Of a stretch of 64,000 nt of DNA, positions 54,743-63,676 are shown one piece after another; the first letter of the stretch is position 1, and each line of letters begins with the position of its first letter. The stretch lies in the NCBI RefSeq assembly GCF_003857035.1, contig NZ_QGSY01000144.1:1-64000 (forward strand). Reading direction: 5' to 3'. The notes below the pieces were generated by a model. It did no database searches. It was not told the DNA's origin and saw only the letters and a program-made list of their open reading frames with translations. This DNA comes from Micromonospora arida. GTDB taxonomy: Bacteria; Actinomycetota; Actinomycetes; Mycobacteriales; Micromonosporaceae. Position numbers and translations under genes: made by a program.

Positions 54743-55105
54743 ATGCGGCTGCGCACCGACGACGACATCTACCGGGCCCGCCTGGTCTACCTCGGGCCGC
54801 CCGGTTACACCCTTCCGGTCCACCTGCCCTACGCCCAGTACGGGCTCTTCATGCTGCTGGTCCCCCTCTACATGTTCATCCACTGGCTGTTCACGTTGAC
54901 GGTCGAGCTCTTCCCAGCCTGGGAGATCGCGCTCGCCATCGTGACCACGTCGTTCATCTTCCGGCACGTCGACCCCGATCGGCCGGCGCGGGTGGTCATC
55001 CGCACCGCGCTGACCGACTGGCGGCGCACCCGGGAGCCGGCGATCGAGCAGCGCGATCCGCGCCTGGTCGGCAGCCGGATCAGGATTCGGGAGGAGCTGG
55101 CATGA
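54743..55105 (+). CDS. PrgI/VirB3-like membrane protein
   Basis: 120 residues, start 13 bp after the previous stop. A short N-terminus with YLGPPGYTLPVHLPYAQ, then two closely spaced helices (GLFMLLVPLYMFIHWLFTLT and IALAIVTTSFIF) and a basic tail (DWRRTREPAIEQRD). Size, topology and position immediately before a VirB4-type ATPase match PrgI/TcpE-VirB3 proteins of Gram-positive conjugation systems. Stop overlaps the next micro-ORF (ATGA). Confidence 0.7.
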   Translation: MRLRTDDDIYRARLVYLGPPGYTLPVHLPYAQYGLFMLLVPLYMFIHWLFTLTVELFPAWEIALAIVTTSFIFRHVDPDRPARVVIRTALTDWRRTREPAIEQRDPRLVGSRIRIREELA

Positions 55106-55179
55106 CCGGACGTACGTCGAACGGTCCGTCGCAGGACGCGGACATGGGTCTGCCGACAGTCGCCGAGGCGATCGCATGA
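55102..55179 (+). CDS. 25-codon micro-ORF coupled to both neighbours
   Basis: ATG 55102 to TGA 55179, with GGGAGGAG 5 nt upstream. It encodes a hydrophilic peptide containing NGPSQDADMG and ending PTVAEAIA. Overlaps ATGA with the VirB3-like stop and ATGA with the VirB4-like start. Either a small component of the complex or a ribosome relay. Confidence 0.5.
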   Translation: MTGRTSNGPSQDADMGLPTVAEAIA

Positions 55180-58100
55180 GCCGCTCCACCACGCCGGGCT
55201 CCCCGGCCGGCCGCCCGGGCGCACCAGCTGGTCACCGTGCGCACTCATTCGACTACACCGAGGACGAGGACGAGGTTGCCCTCGACCCCGCGCTGGTGAC
55301 GTCGCCCGGCCACGGTGCCGTCGGCGTGTTCCAGGCACCCCGGCCGATCCCCCGCCGGACGCCACCGGCTGAGCCCACCGCCGTGTCGGCCGGCGAGAAC
55401 GCCGACATCGACTCCCCCTTCCTGGACCTCTTCGGCGGCGGGGGACGACCCGCCTCGCCACGAGCCGTCACCGCCGGCCCGAGCACCCGCGAGCAGCCAG
55501 CGATCCCGCATCAGCCGCCACCCGCCGCCAGCCCGGCACCGGCCCGCGCGGTTCCCGAACTCGAGCCACCGTGGACGCCCGCCGACCCGCCCGGCAACGG
55601 TGGCCGACCCGTCGAGCCACGGCACGGAGGCGCCCACCCGGCCAGCGAGTCCCGGGTGCCGCACCAGGCCGGCGATCGACGGCCGATGCTGCGTCCGCCG
55701 GACGAGCCCGACCCGTCCACCGGCGGCGGGTCGCAGGCGACCGCCAGCCCCGTCCGCCGACCCGCCAGCACCGCGCCGGGCGGCCGCCCCGCAGCGACGT
55801 CACCGGCCCGACCGACGGCTCAAGCGCCCCAGCCGACGGCCACGGCCGGCCGGTCCACGGCCCCCTCGGAGCAACCGGCCATGATCACGGCTGCGGATCG
55901 GCCAGCTCTCGAACGCGCACCGCGCCGGGCCACCGACTCGGATCGGCCCAGGAGCACCGGCACCGCGGCCACCGGCAAGGAGATCGCCGCACCCCGACAG
56001 CGCACGGCGAACCGTCCGGACCGACCGATCAAGCCGACCCGGGTTCGCGCTCCAAAGATCAAATTCGGGGATCGGGATCCGTCGGTCGAACTGGCCATCA
56101 CCGAGATCGCCGGCCACCTCACCTTCACGCCGAACACCGTCACCGCCTGGTACTGGCTGCCCGAGGTCCGCTGGGCGTTCCGGCCGGACGCCGAGCGCGA
56201 GGCGCTGCTGTCGGCGATCTCCGAGCAGTACGCCGGCCTGGCCGGCTTCCGACTGCACCTGCGCCGCACCACCCGACCATTCCCCGCCGACGAGTGGGCG
56301 CGCACCATCGACACGCACACCTCGGCGCCGCTGCCCGACGTCCCCGGCACCACCGGCTGGGCCGACCACCTGGTCGCCGCCCAACGCCACCTGATGGCGG
56401 TCAACCACGCCGAGGGCCAGACCTACCTGGGTGTCACCTTCGCCCGGCGGTCCCTCGGCGACTCGCTCACCGAGCGGCTGCTGCGCACCTTCGGCCGGGG
56501 CACCGCCGATGGCGAACGCCGCAAGTTGGGTCGCACCGTGGAGCAGTTCGACGAGGTGCTCGGGGCGTTCGGCATGCGCGGCCGGCGGGTCACCGCCCAG
56601 GAGCTGGAATGGCTGCTCTACCGCTCGGTGGCGCTGTGCATGTCGCCGCCGAGCACCCTCTCCCCCGTCACCGACGGGCGCTGGGAGCGCGGCGACCTGC
56701 TCGCCATGACCGAGCAGGTCGAGCGCTACCGCACCCCGTACGGCTCGACGGTCAAGCTGGTCAACCGGATGACCGGCGAGGAGCGGCACGTCGCCGTGCT
56801 CGCGGTCGGCCGGATGGAGCCGCTGGAGATCCCGGAACGACACGAGCCCTGGCTGCACTTCCACGAGCGCCTGCCCTGGCCGATGGAAATCTCGACCCGC
56901 GTCGACATCCTCGGCTCCGGCGACTCCTTCCGCAATCTCGAACACCGGCTGCGGATGATCCGCTCGCAACAGCTCGACTACGCCGAACACGGCATCGACG
57001 CGCCCCCGGAGCTCGAGCGCCTGGCCAAGCGCGCCCTGGTGATCGGCGACGAGATGACCACCGGCCTGCCGGTCGACTCGGCCCGCGCGCACGGCTGGCA
57101 CCGGATCGCGGTCGGCGGCCGAACCAGGGAGGAATGCCTGGAGCGGGCCCGTCGGCTCATCCAGCTCTACTCCCGGGAGCTGCGCATCTCGCTGCAGCAC
57201 CCGAAGAACCAGGACTGGCTGGCTCGCGAGTTCATCCCCGGTGAGCCGATCGCCAACACCGGCTACGTGCGTCGCATGCCGGTGCCGTTGCTCGCCGCCG
57301 CGCTCCCCCAGGCCGCATCCAACGTGGGCGACCGGCGGGGCGACCTGATCGGCCGAACCGCCGGCACCTGCCGCCGCCCGGTCTTCCTCGACCTGCACTT
57401 CCCCATGGAGGTCCGGGAACGCTCCGGGCTCGCGGTCTTCGTCGCCGAACCGGGCGGTGGCAAGTCCACCCTGCTCGGCGCCCTGGGCTACCTGGCTGCC
57501 CGCCGAGGCGTCCAGGTGACCCTGCTCGACCCGTCCGGCCCGCTGGCCCGCCTCTGCGCGATGCCCGAGCTGCGGCCGTACTCCCGGGTGTTGAACCTGA
57601 CCGGCTCGGAGCACGGCACCCTGGCGCCCTACTCGCTCATCCCGACGCCGCTGCGCTCCGAGTTCGGCACCGGGGCCGCCGGTGACCGGGAGTTCGAGAT
57701 CGCGGTCTCCAACGCCCGAGCCGAGCGGCGGATGCTGGTCCAGGACATCTGCATGATGCTCGTCCCGCCCCAGGTGGCCAGGGAGGCGTCGACCGCCACC
57801 CTCTTCCGGCACGCCGTCCGCCAGGTCCCCGCCGAGGAGACCTCCACCCTGGACGACGTGGTGAGTTGCCTCGGGCGGCTCGACGACGACGCCGGCAAGG
57901 AACTGGCCAACCTTTTGCTGGACACCGCCGAGATGCCACTGGCCATGCTCTTCTTCGGCCGACCGCCGGAAGGGCTGCTCGGCGCCGACGCGGCCCTCAC
58001 CGTGATCACCATGGCCGGGCTACGGTTGCCCGACCTCAAGATCGAACGCGAGTACTGGTCAGCCGAGGAAGCACTGGCCCTGCCGATGCTGCACACAGCG

Positions 58101-58622
58101 CACCGGCTCGCCGTCCGGCGCTGCTACGGCGGCTCGATGTCATCCCGCAAACTCGTCGGCCTCGACGAGGCGCACTTCATGGAAGGTTGGCGGTCCGGGC
58201 GCTCCTTCCTGGTCCGACTCGCCCGCGACTCCCGCAAGTGGAACCTGGCCGCACTGGTCGCATCCCAGAACCCCCGCGACATCCTCGGCCTCGACGTACA
58301 GAACCTCGTCTCCACCGTCTTCGTCGGCCGCATCGCCGAGGACGCCGAGATCGCCTCCGAAGCGCTACGGCTGCTGCGGGTGCCGGTCAACGACGGGTAC
58401 GAGGCCACCCTCGCCTCACTCTCCGCCGCCGACAGCAGCTCGTCCAGCCGTCTCGGCTTCCGGGAGTTCGTGATGCGCGACGTCGACGGCCGGGTGCAGA
58501 AGGTCCGCGTCGACGTCTCGTACGTCGAAGGGCTGCTGGACCACCTCGACACGACGCCCGCCGCGATCGCCGCGGCGGCCGGAGTCCTACCGAGCATCCC
58601 CCTGCCGGATCTGGAGGCGTGA
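55176..58622 (+). CDS. VirB4/TraC-type secretion ATPase with long disordered N-terminus
   Basis: 1148 residues. About 1-290 are Pro/Arg/Ala-rich and probably disordered. About 290-720 form the VirB4 N-terminal domain (ELAITEIAGHLTFTPNTVTA, AWYWLPEVRWAF, QTYLGVTFARRSLGD). The P-loop domain has Walker A FVAEPGGGKSTLLGALGY near 761, Walker B VGLDEAHF near 993, and the downstream VASQNPRDILGLDVQNLVST, all typical of VirB4/TraG_P-loop ATPases. VirB4 powers assembly and transport in type IV secretion. Typical VirB4 is 650-850 residues, so the extension is unusual. Confidence 0.85.
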   Translation: MSRSTTPGSPAGRPGAPAGHRAHSFDYTEDEDEVALDPALVTSPGHGAVGVFQAPRPIPRRTPPAEPTAVSAGENADIDSPFLDLFGGGGRPASPRAVTAGPSTREQPAIPHQPPPAASPAPARAVPELEPPWTPADPPGNGGRPVEPRHGGAHPASESRVPHQAGDRRPMLRPPDEPDPSTGGGSQATASPVRRPASTAPGGRPAATSPARPTAQAPQPTATAGRSTAPSEQPAMITAADRPALERAPRRATDSDRPRSTGTAATGKEIAAPRQRTANRPDRPIKPTRVRAPKIKFGDRDPSVELAITEIAGHLTFTPNTVTAWYWLPEVRWAFRPDAEREALLSAISEQYAGLAGFRLHLRRTTRPFPADEWARTIDTHTSAPLPDVPGTTGWADHLVAAQRHLMAVNHAEGQTYLGVTFARRSLGDSLTERLLRTFGRGTADGERRKLGRTVEQFDEVLGAFGMRGRRVTAQELEWLLYRSVALCMSPPSTLSPVTDGRWERGDLLAMTEQVERYRTPYGSTVKLVNRMTGEERHVAVLAVGRMEPLEIPERHEPWLHFHERLPWPMEISTRVDILGSGDSFRNLEHRLRMIRSQQLDYAEHGIDAPPELERLAKRALVIGDEMTTGLPVDSARAHGWHRIAVGGRTREECLERARRLIQLYSRELRISLQHPKNQDWLAREFIPGEPIANTGYVRRMPVPLLAAALPQAASNVGDRRGDLIGRTAGTCRRPVFLDLHFPMEVRERSGLAVFVAEPGGGKSTLLGALGYLAARRGVQVTLLDPSGPLARLCAMPELRPYSRVLNLTGSEHGTLAPYSLIPTPLRSEFGTGAAGDREFEIAVSNARAERRMLVQDICMMLVPPQVAREASTATLFRHAVRQVPAEETSTLDDVVSCLGRLDDDAGKELANLLLDTAEMPLAMLFFGRPPEGLLGADAALTVITMAGLRLPDLKIEREYWSAEEALALPMLHTAHRLAVRRCYGGSMSSRKLVGLDEAHFMEGWRSGRSFLVRLARDSRKWNLAALVASQNPRDILGLDVQNLVSTVFVGRIAEDAEIASEALRLLRVPVNDGYEATLASLSAADSSSSSRLGFREFVMRDVDGRVQKVRVDVSYVEGLLDHLDTTPAAIAAAAGVLPSIPLPDLEA

Positions 58623-58623
58623 C

Positions 58624-60579
58624 ATGGCTAGGGCCTGGGCAAGGACTGTGTCGTTCCTGCTCGCCCTTGGCGTACTGGCCGGGGCCACCCTCACCTGGCC
58701 GCTGATCGGCGCGGAGGCCGCAGCCGCCGCACCGCCCACCGCCCAGGCCCGCGCCGACCTTTGCACGACCGCCGAATGGCAGGCCGACTTCCGCGCCTGC
58801 GTGGCAAAGCTGAAGCAGGTCAGCAAGGCAGAGATCGATTGCCTCAAGCCACCTGTGCCTTCCGCCCCGGATTCGGGCCTGGCTGGTTGGTTCGCCTCCC
58901 GCCCGGACTCGTCCAAGCTGCCCGGGCCGAAGGGCATCTACAGCGACTACGGCTACGGCGGTTACAGCTTCAACACCTATAACGTGGAGGGCGGATGTGC
59001 ATCCACCGTCCTTCATCCGGACTACAAGTTCACCACCACCGTCGCCAACGGCGAGCTCATGATTGCCACAGCGGTCGTGGGCGCCTCGAACGCTCTGCGG
59101 GAACGAGCCTGGGATCCCCGCTCGATGTGGAATTGGGCCGACCCACTGGTGGAGAAGGCCACCAAAGGCGTATACGAAAAAGTATTCAGCGTCTTCGGAA
59201 TCGTCACGCTCTGCGTGGTGGGTCTCTACCTGCTCTGGCGCTCCCGCCAGTCGGACATGAGCAATGCGATGACGACAGCGGGGTGGGCGTTACTGGTAAT
59301 GGTGGCGGTCACCGCGCTGGCGGCCTGGCCGGTCAAGTCGGCGAACATAGCCGACGGCACCCTGATCACTTCGCTCGGCGTCGTACACGACGCTCTAGGT
59401 CCGGCATCAAAAGATATCCCGACCGACAAGTGCGTGCTGCCCAATCCGGACGCTTGCATCGACAAGCGGCCACCGGCCGTCCGGGCCAGCGACACCGCTA
59501 CTGAGTCGATGCTCTACCGCAACTGGCTACGTGGCGTGCTTGGCTCAGCGGACAGCGAGACCGCCAAAAAGTACGGCCGTGCACTCTACGACGCCAAATC
59601 GCTTAGCTGGGGTGAGGCGGAATCAGTCCGCTCCAATCCCACCACTCGTGATGTAGTGATCGGGGCCAAGCAGCAGCAGTGGATGACCGTTGCCGAGCAG
59701 ATCAAGGCCGAGGACCCGGAGGCCTACGAGTTCCTAACGGGAACCCGCGACATGGATCGGATCGGCTCCGGGTTTATCGCGGTGCTCGCGGCCGTGCTCT
59801 TCGCGATGTTCGACCTCACCGCGTCGGTGCTCGTGCTGCTCGGCTTCCTGATCTTCCGGTGGGCGGTGATCGCTGCCCCGATTCTCGGCACGATCGGTCT
59901 ACTGCGACCCGCCAGCGCTGGGCTACGCCGACTGGCTAATGCGGTCGTTGCCGCAGTGTTCAACATCGCCATCTTCGGCACTGGCGCCGCGATCTACCTG
60001 TTCGCGGTCGATCTGATCATGAGCACTCCCACCCTGCCGGGTTGGCTGCAGGTGGTGCTGGTCTGGCTCTGCGGGGTGGTCGGATGGCTGCTGCTGCGCC
60101 CGTACCGGCGGATCACGCAACTTGGCGGCAAGGACAGCAGCGAAGCGGTCAGTTCGGCCGGATCCTGGCACCGCCGGTTCTTCCGCGACATGCGAACCGC
60201 CGCTCGGCTGGACGTAGCCGAGCCGGGCGGCACCGCCGAGCCGGTGGGCGGACGTCGACGGTCGCCCGACGCAACGCAGACCCGGCTACGCCCGGAGGCG
60301 CGGCGGGAGGACCCGGCTCCGGTGCCGACATCTGCGGCCGAGGGCCGGCGCGCAGACGCGGTGCGCCCCGATGGTAGAGAGCGGCCCGAAGAGGCGCCGG
60401 CAGAGGAGGGCAGGGCTCGGAGCCGCCCAACCGCACCGCAGCCCCGACGCCGACAGCCAGCGACCTGGACCGAGCCGGATGTTCCGGCTGAGAACCCGTC
60501 ATTCGTGGTCTACCGCCCGGGCTCCACCGAGCGTGTACCGGATCGCACCGGACCTCGGGTGCGCTCAGAGGCGAGGTGA
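58624..60579 (+). CDS. VirB6-like polytopic membrane protein
   Basis: 651 residues. Signal-like N-terminal helix, an exposed N-terminal domain with paired Cys (LCTTAEWQADFRACVAKLK), then about five to seven helices (SVFGIVTLCVVGLYLLW, ALLVMVAVTALAAWPV, FDLTASVLVLLGFLIF, NAVVAAVFNIAIFGTGAAIYLF, VVLVWLCGVVGWLLL) and a 170-residue basic, Pro-rich cytoplasmic tail. Membrane layout and place after VirB4 match VirB6/TrbL-type channel proteins. The reading is less GC-biased than its neighbours around 59000-60000. Confidence 0.75.
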   Translation: MARAWARTVSFLLALGVLAGATLTWPLIGAEAAAAAPPTAQARADLCTTAEWQADFRACVAKLKQVSKAEIDCLKPPVPSAPDSGLAGWFASRPDSSKLPGPKGIYSDYGYGGYSFNTYNVEGGCASTVLHPDYKFTTTVANGELMIATAVVGASNALRERAWDPRSMWNWADPLVEKATKGVYEKVFSVFGIVTLCVVGLYLLWRSRQSDMSNAMTTAGWALLVMVAVTALAAWPVKSANIADGTLITSLGVVHDALGPASKDIPTDKCVLPNPDACIDKRPPAVRASDTATESMLYRNWLRGVLGSADSETAKKYGRALYDAKSLSWGEAESVRSNPTTRDVVIGAKQQQWMTVAEQIKAEDPEAYEFLTGTRDMDRIGSGFIAVLAAVLFAMFDLTASVLVLLGFLIFRWAVIAAPILGTIGLLRPASAGLRRLANAVVAAVFNIAIFGTGAAIYLFAVDLIMSTPTLPGWLQVVLVWLCGVVGWLLLRPYRRITQLGGKDSSEAVSSAGSWHRRFFRDMRTAARLDVAEPGGTAEPVGGRRRSPDATQTRLRPEARREDPAPVPTSAAEGRRADAVRPDGRERPEEAPAEEGRARSRPTAPQPRRRQPATWTEPDVPAENPSFVVYRPGSTERVPDRTGPRVRSEAR

Positions 60580-61133
60580 CGGTCATGCGACGGGCGTTGG
60601 AATTCCTCTTCACTCGGGCGCTGCGGTCCCGCTTGGGCGTTGCGCTCGTGATCGGAGTGGTGGTCGTTGGTGTGCTCGGGACAGCCCGGCTGATCTCCAA
60701 CCCGGGCAATTCAGCCGATGGGTTGAGCAGCCGTCCGGATGGGCCGATCATCACCGTGGATCCGACGGCCGGCGACGATGGTCTGCTCAGCAGCGCAGCT
60801 CCGCCGTCACCCGTGACGTCGCCCGGCGCCCGCACGCCCGAACAGACCGCCGACCGCTTCGCCAAGGCCTGGCTGGGCCGTCCCGGGATGACCACCGAAG
60901 AGTGGCAGGCTGGCCTGCGGCCACTTTCCACGCCGGCGCTCAGGGAGAAGTTGACCGGCGCCGAGCCCGAGAGCGTGCCGGCCGAGAAGGTCACCGGTCC
61001 TCCAACCATGCGAGAGCGGACCGAGACGTTCGTCGAGTTGCTGCTTCCCCTTGATACCGGCGGGCTCCGGTTGGAGCTGGTCACCTCCGACGATGGTTGG
61101 CTGGTCGACGTTCTGGACTGGGAGCGGCCATGA
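60576..61133 (+). CDS. VirB8/TcpC-like bitopic protein
   Basis: 185 residues from GTG 60576 (GTGA overlap with the previous gene); ATG 60585 also possible. A short cytoplasmic N-terminus, one helix (LGVALVIGVVVVGVLGTARL), a Gly/Ser linker and a C-terminal NTF2-like domain (TPEQTADRFAKAWLGRPGMT ... PLSTPALREKLTG ... VELLLPLDTGGLRLELVT). This is the VirB8/TcpC topology of periplasm-facing assembly factors. Overlaps the next gene (ATGA). Confidence 0.72.
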   Translation: MTVMRRALEFLFTRALRSRLGVALVIGVVVVGVLGTARLISNPGNSADGLSSRPDGPIITVDPTAGDDGLLSSAAPPSPVTSPGARTPEQTADRFAKAWLGRPGMTTEEWQAGLRPLSTPALREKLTGAEPESVPAEKVTGPPTMRERTETFVELLLPLDTGGLRLELVTSDDGWLVDVLDWERP

Positions 61134-62308
61134 GCGACATTGGTAACGCCGGAACTCGGCGCGGGCCCCTCCGGCTCGGTGTGGTCGCCGCGGTGCTCAC
61201 CGGGATGCTGCTCCTGCTCTGCTGCACTGGCGGCACCGCGGCGTTCTTCCTCACCGGGCTCGGAGGCGACGACGCCGAGAACGGCGACGCAATGGCACGC
61301 ATGGAGTGCGGGCCGGTCCGAGCGGTGAACATCGCGGGCAAGCTGCCGCGATTCGCCCAGTACGGCGACACCCAGGTCCGCAATGCCGCGATCATCATCA
61401 AGGTCGGCCAGGACATGGGCGTACCTTCGCGAGGCTGGGTGGTCGCCCTCGCCACCGCGATGCAGGAGTCCGCCCTACGGAACCTGGCCAACAGCGGCGT
61501 ACCCGCGTCCCTGGCCCTGCCACACGAGGGCGTTGGCGCGGACCACGACTCGCTGGGCCTGTTCCAGCAGCGGCCGGGGTGGGGCACTGTCGCCGAGCGG
61601 TTGAACCCCGCGTACGCGGCCCGCAAGTTCTACGAGAAACTCGTCAAGGTGGAGAGCTGGCAACAACGACCGCTGACCGTGGTCGCACAGCGGGTGCAGG
61701 TCAGCGCATATCCGGACGCGTACGCCAAGCACGAAGAGGTAGCCAGCCGGATTGTGGACGCGCTGGCCCGCGGCGCGGCCCGCACCGTCGAGATCAACGG
61801 CAAGGCGGTGTGCAACGCGGCCGAACGCGGTCAGATCGCCGCTTCCGGCTGGACCGCGCCGATCCCTGGCGGAGTCGGCTCCGGTTTCCGCACCGCCAGC
61901 CGCCCCAGCCACAACGGAGTCGACATCGGCGCGGCCAAGGGCACCGAGATCCGCGCCGCAGCGACCGGTCGGGTGCTGGTCTCGACCTGCGACGAGGACC
62001 GCCGCGGCCGGCAGGACTGCAACGTGGACGGATTCCCCGGCAAGGGGGGCTGCGGCTGGTTCGTCGACCTGCTGCACGCCGGTGGTTACATCACCCGGTA
62101 CTGCCACATGGTGGTCCAGCCCTTCGTCAAGAAAGATCAGATCGTGACGGCCGGTCAGGTGATCGGCAAGGTCGGCAGCAGTGGTAATTCCTCCGGCCCG
62201 CACCTGCATTTCGAGGTGCACCTGCGCAACGACCGCAACGCGTCTGGCGCGGTGAACCCGGTCCCGTTCATGCGCGAGCGGGGTGCCCCGCTGCGCGCCG
62301 CTGAGTGA
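61130..62308 (+). CDS. bifunctional wall hydrolase: lytic-transglycosylase-like plus M23 endopeptidase (VirB1-like)
   Basis: 392 residues from ATG 61130. One N-terminal helix (LGVVAAVLTGMLLLLCCTGG). The first domain is lysozyme-like, with the catalytic Glu in VALATAMQESALRNL and GLFQQRPGWGT. The second is an M23 peptidase with HNGVDIGAAKGTEI and GPHLHFEVHL (HxxxD and HxH zinc motifs) and Cys pairs. It can cut both glycan and peptide of the wall, opening a path for the secretion channel, as VirB1/TcpG do. Confidence 0.88.
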   Translation: MSDIGNAGTRRGPLRLGVVAAVLTGMLLLLCCTGGTAAFFLTGLGGDDAENGDAMARMECGPVRAVNIAGKLPRFAQYGDTQVRNAAIIIKVGQDMGVPSRGWVVALATAMQESALRNLANSGVPASLALPHEGVGADHDSLGLFQQRPGWGTVAERLNPAYAARKFYEKLVKVESWQQRPLTVVAQRVQVSAYPDAYAKHEEVASRIVDALARGAARTVEINGKAVCNAAERGQIAASGWTAPIPGGVGSGFRTASRPSHNGVDIGAAKGTEIRAAATGRVLVSTCDEDRRGRQDCNVDGFPGKGGCGWFVDLLHAGGYITRYCHMVVQPFVKKDQIVTAGQVIGKVGSSGNSSGPHLHFEVHLRNDRNASGAVNPVPFMRERGAPLRAAE

Positions 62309-62321
62309 GGCCACCGCGGGT

Positions 62322-62921
62322 ATGACCGGACCGTTACCTGACCCGTTCGCCGACCAGCCCGACTGGGCGCCGCAGCCGCCGAGACCCCTGGCCATCGTTC
62401 CCGCGACCGATCGGGTCGAGCTACGCGGTCGACGGGTGCTGGTCGGGCTGCCCGGGATGGGTTGGCGGGGGGACCTGCGCGCGGACGACCGCGTGGTGCA
62501 GAGCGCCCGGACCTACGTGCCGGTGATACCCGAGCACGAGTGGTACCGGGCCGAAGCCGACCAGGTCGAGGTGTTCGCGCCGTTGGTGCCGGTGGAGCGG
62601 GTCTGGGTGGAGACGGTCGGCAGCCGTCCGGGAGTGGACGAGACCCGGGACACGGGCATCCGGTTGGTTTCGCTCGACGGTCCGGCACACCGAACCCCCA
62701 CACCGGTATTCGAAGCGGACGCGGTCACCGGTCGACGGGTGGTGCATGTCGACGGCGGCCTGGAGCACCGTGACCTTCGAGCGGTCACCGAAACCTACTC
62801 GGGTGCCGAGGGGGACATCTGCGTGCGAGTCACACCCGAGGTGGAGTGGTACCGATGGGCCTGGCGCGGCCAGTCACCCACCACCCTGGAGGTTCCGGTT
62901 CACCTTCTGTGGATCGAGTAA
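62322..62921 (+). CDS. unknown soluble protein of the secretion-like locus
   Basis: 199 residues from ATG 62322. No signal peptide or membrane helix. Two related blocks, ERVWVETVGSRPGVDE and YVPVIPEHEWYRAEADQVEV early, and TPEVEWYRWAWRGQSPTTLE late, share a E-W-Y-R core, so the protein may be an internal duplication. Acidic and Val-rich, probably beta. No family recognised; position suggests a cytoplasmic accessory or a substrate. Confidence 0.7.
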   Translation: MTGPLPDPFADQPDWAPQPPRPLAIVPATDRVELRGRRVLVGLPGMGWRGDLRADDRVVQSARTYVPVIPEHEWYRAEADQVEVFAPLVPVERVWVETVGSRPGVDETRDTGIRLVSLDGPAHRTPTPVFEADAVTGRRVVHVDGGLEHRDLRAVTETYSGAEGDICVRVTPEVEWYRWAWRGQSPTTLEVPVHLLWIE

Positions 62922-62926
62922 GTTGC

Positions 62927-63481
62927 TCAAGATCGTTCGGCCTTACATACCCGCCAGCCGTCTTCGTGTCGTGTCTCAAATCGCCAACGCTGACGATCGC
63001 TCTGCGATATCCCGTCCACGAAGGCCGAAAGAATGAGGTCGACCTCAACGTTGGCCGAATCGCCCTGCCGCTGAATAGTGAAACCCTCCCAACTTGTCGA
63101 GATCTTTGCGCTGAAGCGGAGTTCACGCGCTACCAGATCCTCCCGAAGAAGCCGCAGAGCATCGATATCCGCACCGTTCTGACAGACGAATTCGCTTGCT
63201 CTCGCGTCGTTCCGGTCTGCAAGAAAAGACTGAATATAATTGGCCACCACCACGTCCGGCGTGCTGCGGTCGGGCGTCGAGGCGCGGTTGTACCAAATCA
63301 AGGCAGTGGCGACTCCGCCGAGGCAGAGCAGGGCGAGCACGCCGGCGACGACCGTGAGCACCGTCCGCATCCGGCGGCGGGGCGGCTGCGGTGCCGGCGG
63401 TGCCGGGGCGGGCGGCAGCTGCTCGGACGGTGTCCGCTGGGCCGGTACGCGGGAGACCTGGGAACCGGCGGGGGGCTGCAC
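62927..63481 (-). CDS. bitopic protein with extracytoplasmic NTF2-like domain
   Basis: 184 residues from GTG 63481, which has GGAGG 8 nt upstream; GTG 63490 is possible. A Pro-rich cytoplasmic tail, one helix (TVLTVVAGVLALLCLGGVATALIW) and a C-terminal domain (VVVANYIQSFLADRNDARAS ... EVDLILSAFVDGISQSDRQR ... WRVCKAERS) typical of DUF4878/NTF2-like stress or Mce-associated proteins. It is antisense to the locus direction and may be an unrelated neighbour or an assembly factor. Confidence 0.75.
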   Translation of the reverse strand: MQPPAGSQVSRVPAQRTPSEQLPPAPAPPAPQPPRRRMRTVLTVVAGVLALLCLGGVATALIWYNRASTPDRSTPDVVVANYIQSFLADRNDARASEFVCQNGADIDALRLLREDLVARELRFSAKISTSWEGFTIQRQGDSANVEVDLILSAFVDGISQSDRQRWRFETRHEDGWRVCKAERS

Positions 63482-63601
63482 TGATTCCACCTCCTGAAGT
63501 TATCGGCTGGACGCCCCGGAGCCAATGCCTCAGATCCAGCGGATCGTGACGGACCCCTCCCCACCGGTGAGATCCACGACATCCCCGACGCAGCGCCGAG
63601 G

Positions 63602-63616
63602 CACCTCCCGGAGGTG
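63602..63616. promoter_or_regulatory. 15-bp palindrome before the right-edge gene
   Basis: CACCTCC (63602-63608), one C, GGAGGTG (63610-63616), 60 bp before the rightward start and 120 bp from the leftward one. Operator or hairpin; a -10-like GATACCGT follows at about 63630. Confidence 0.35.
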
Positions 63617-63676
63617 GACCGTCGGCTGGGATACCGTCTCTGCTTGGGGAGGGGTTGCCAACCTCGGGTAGAGGGG

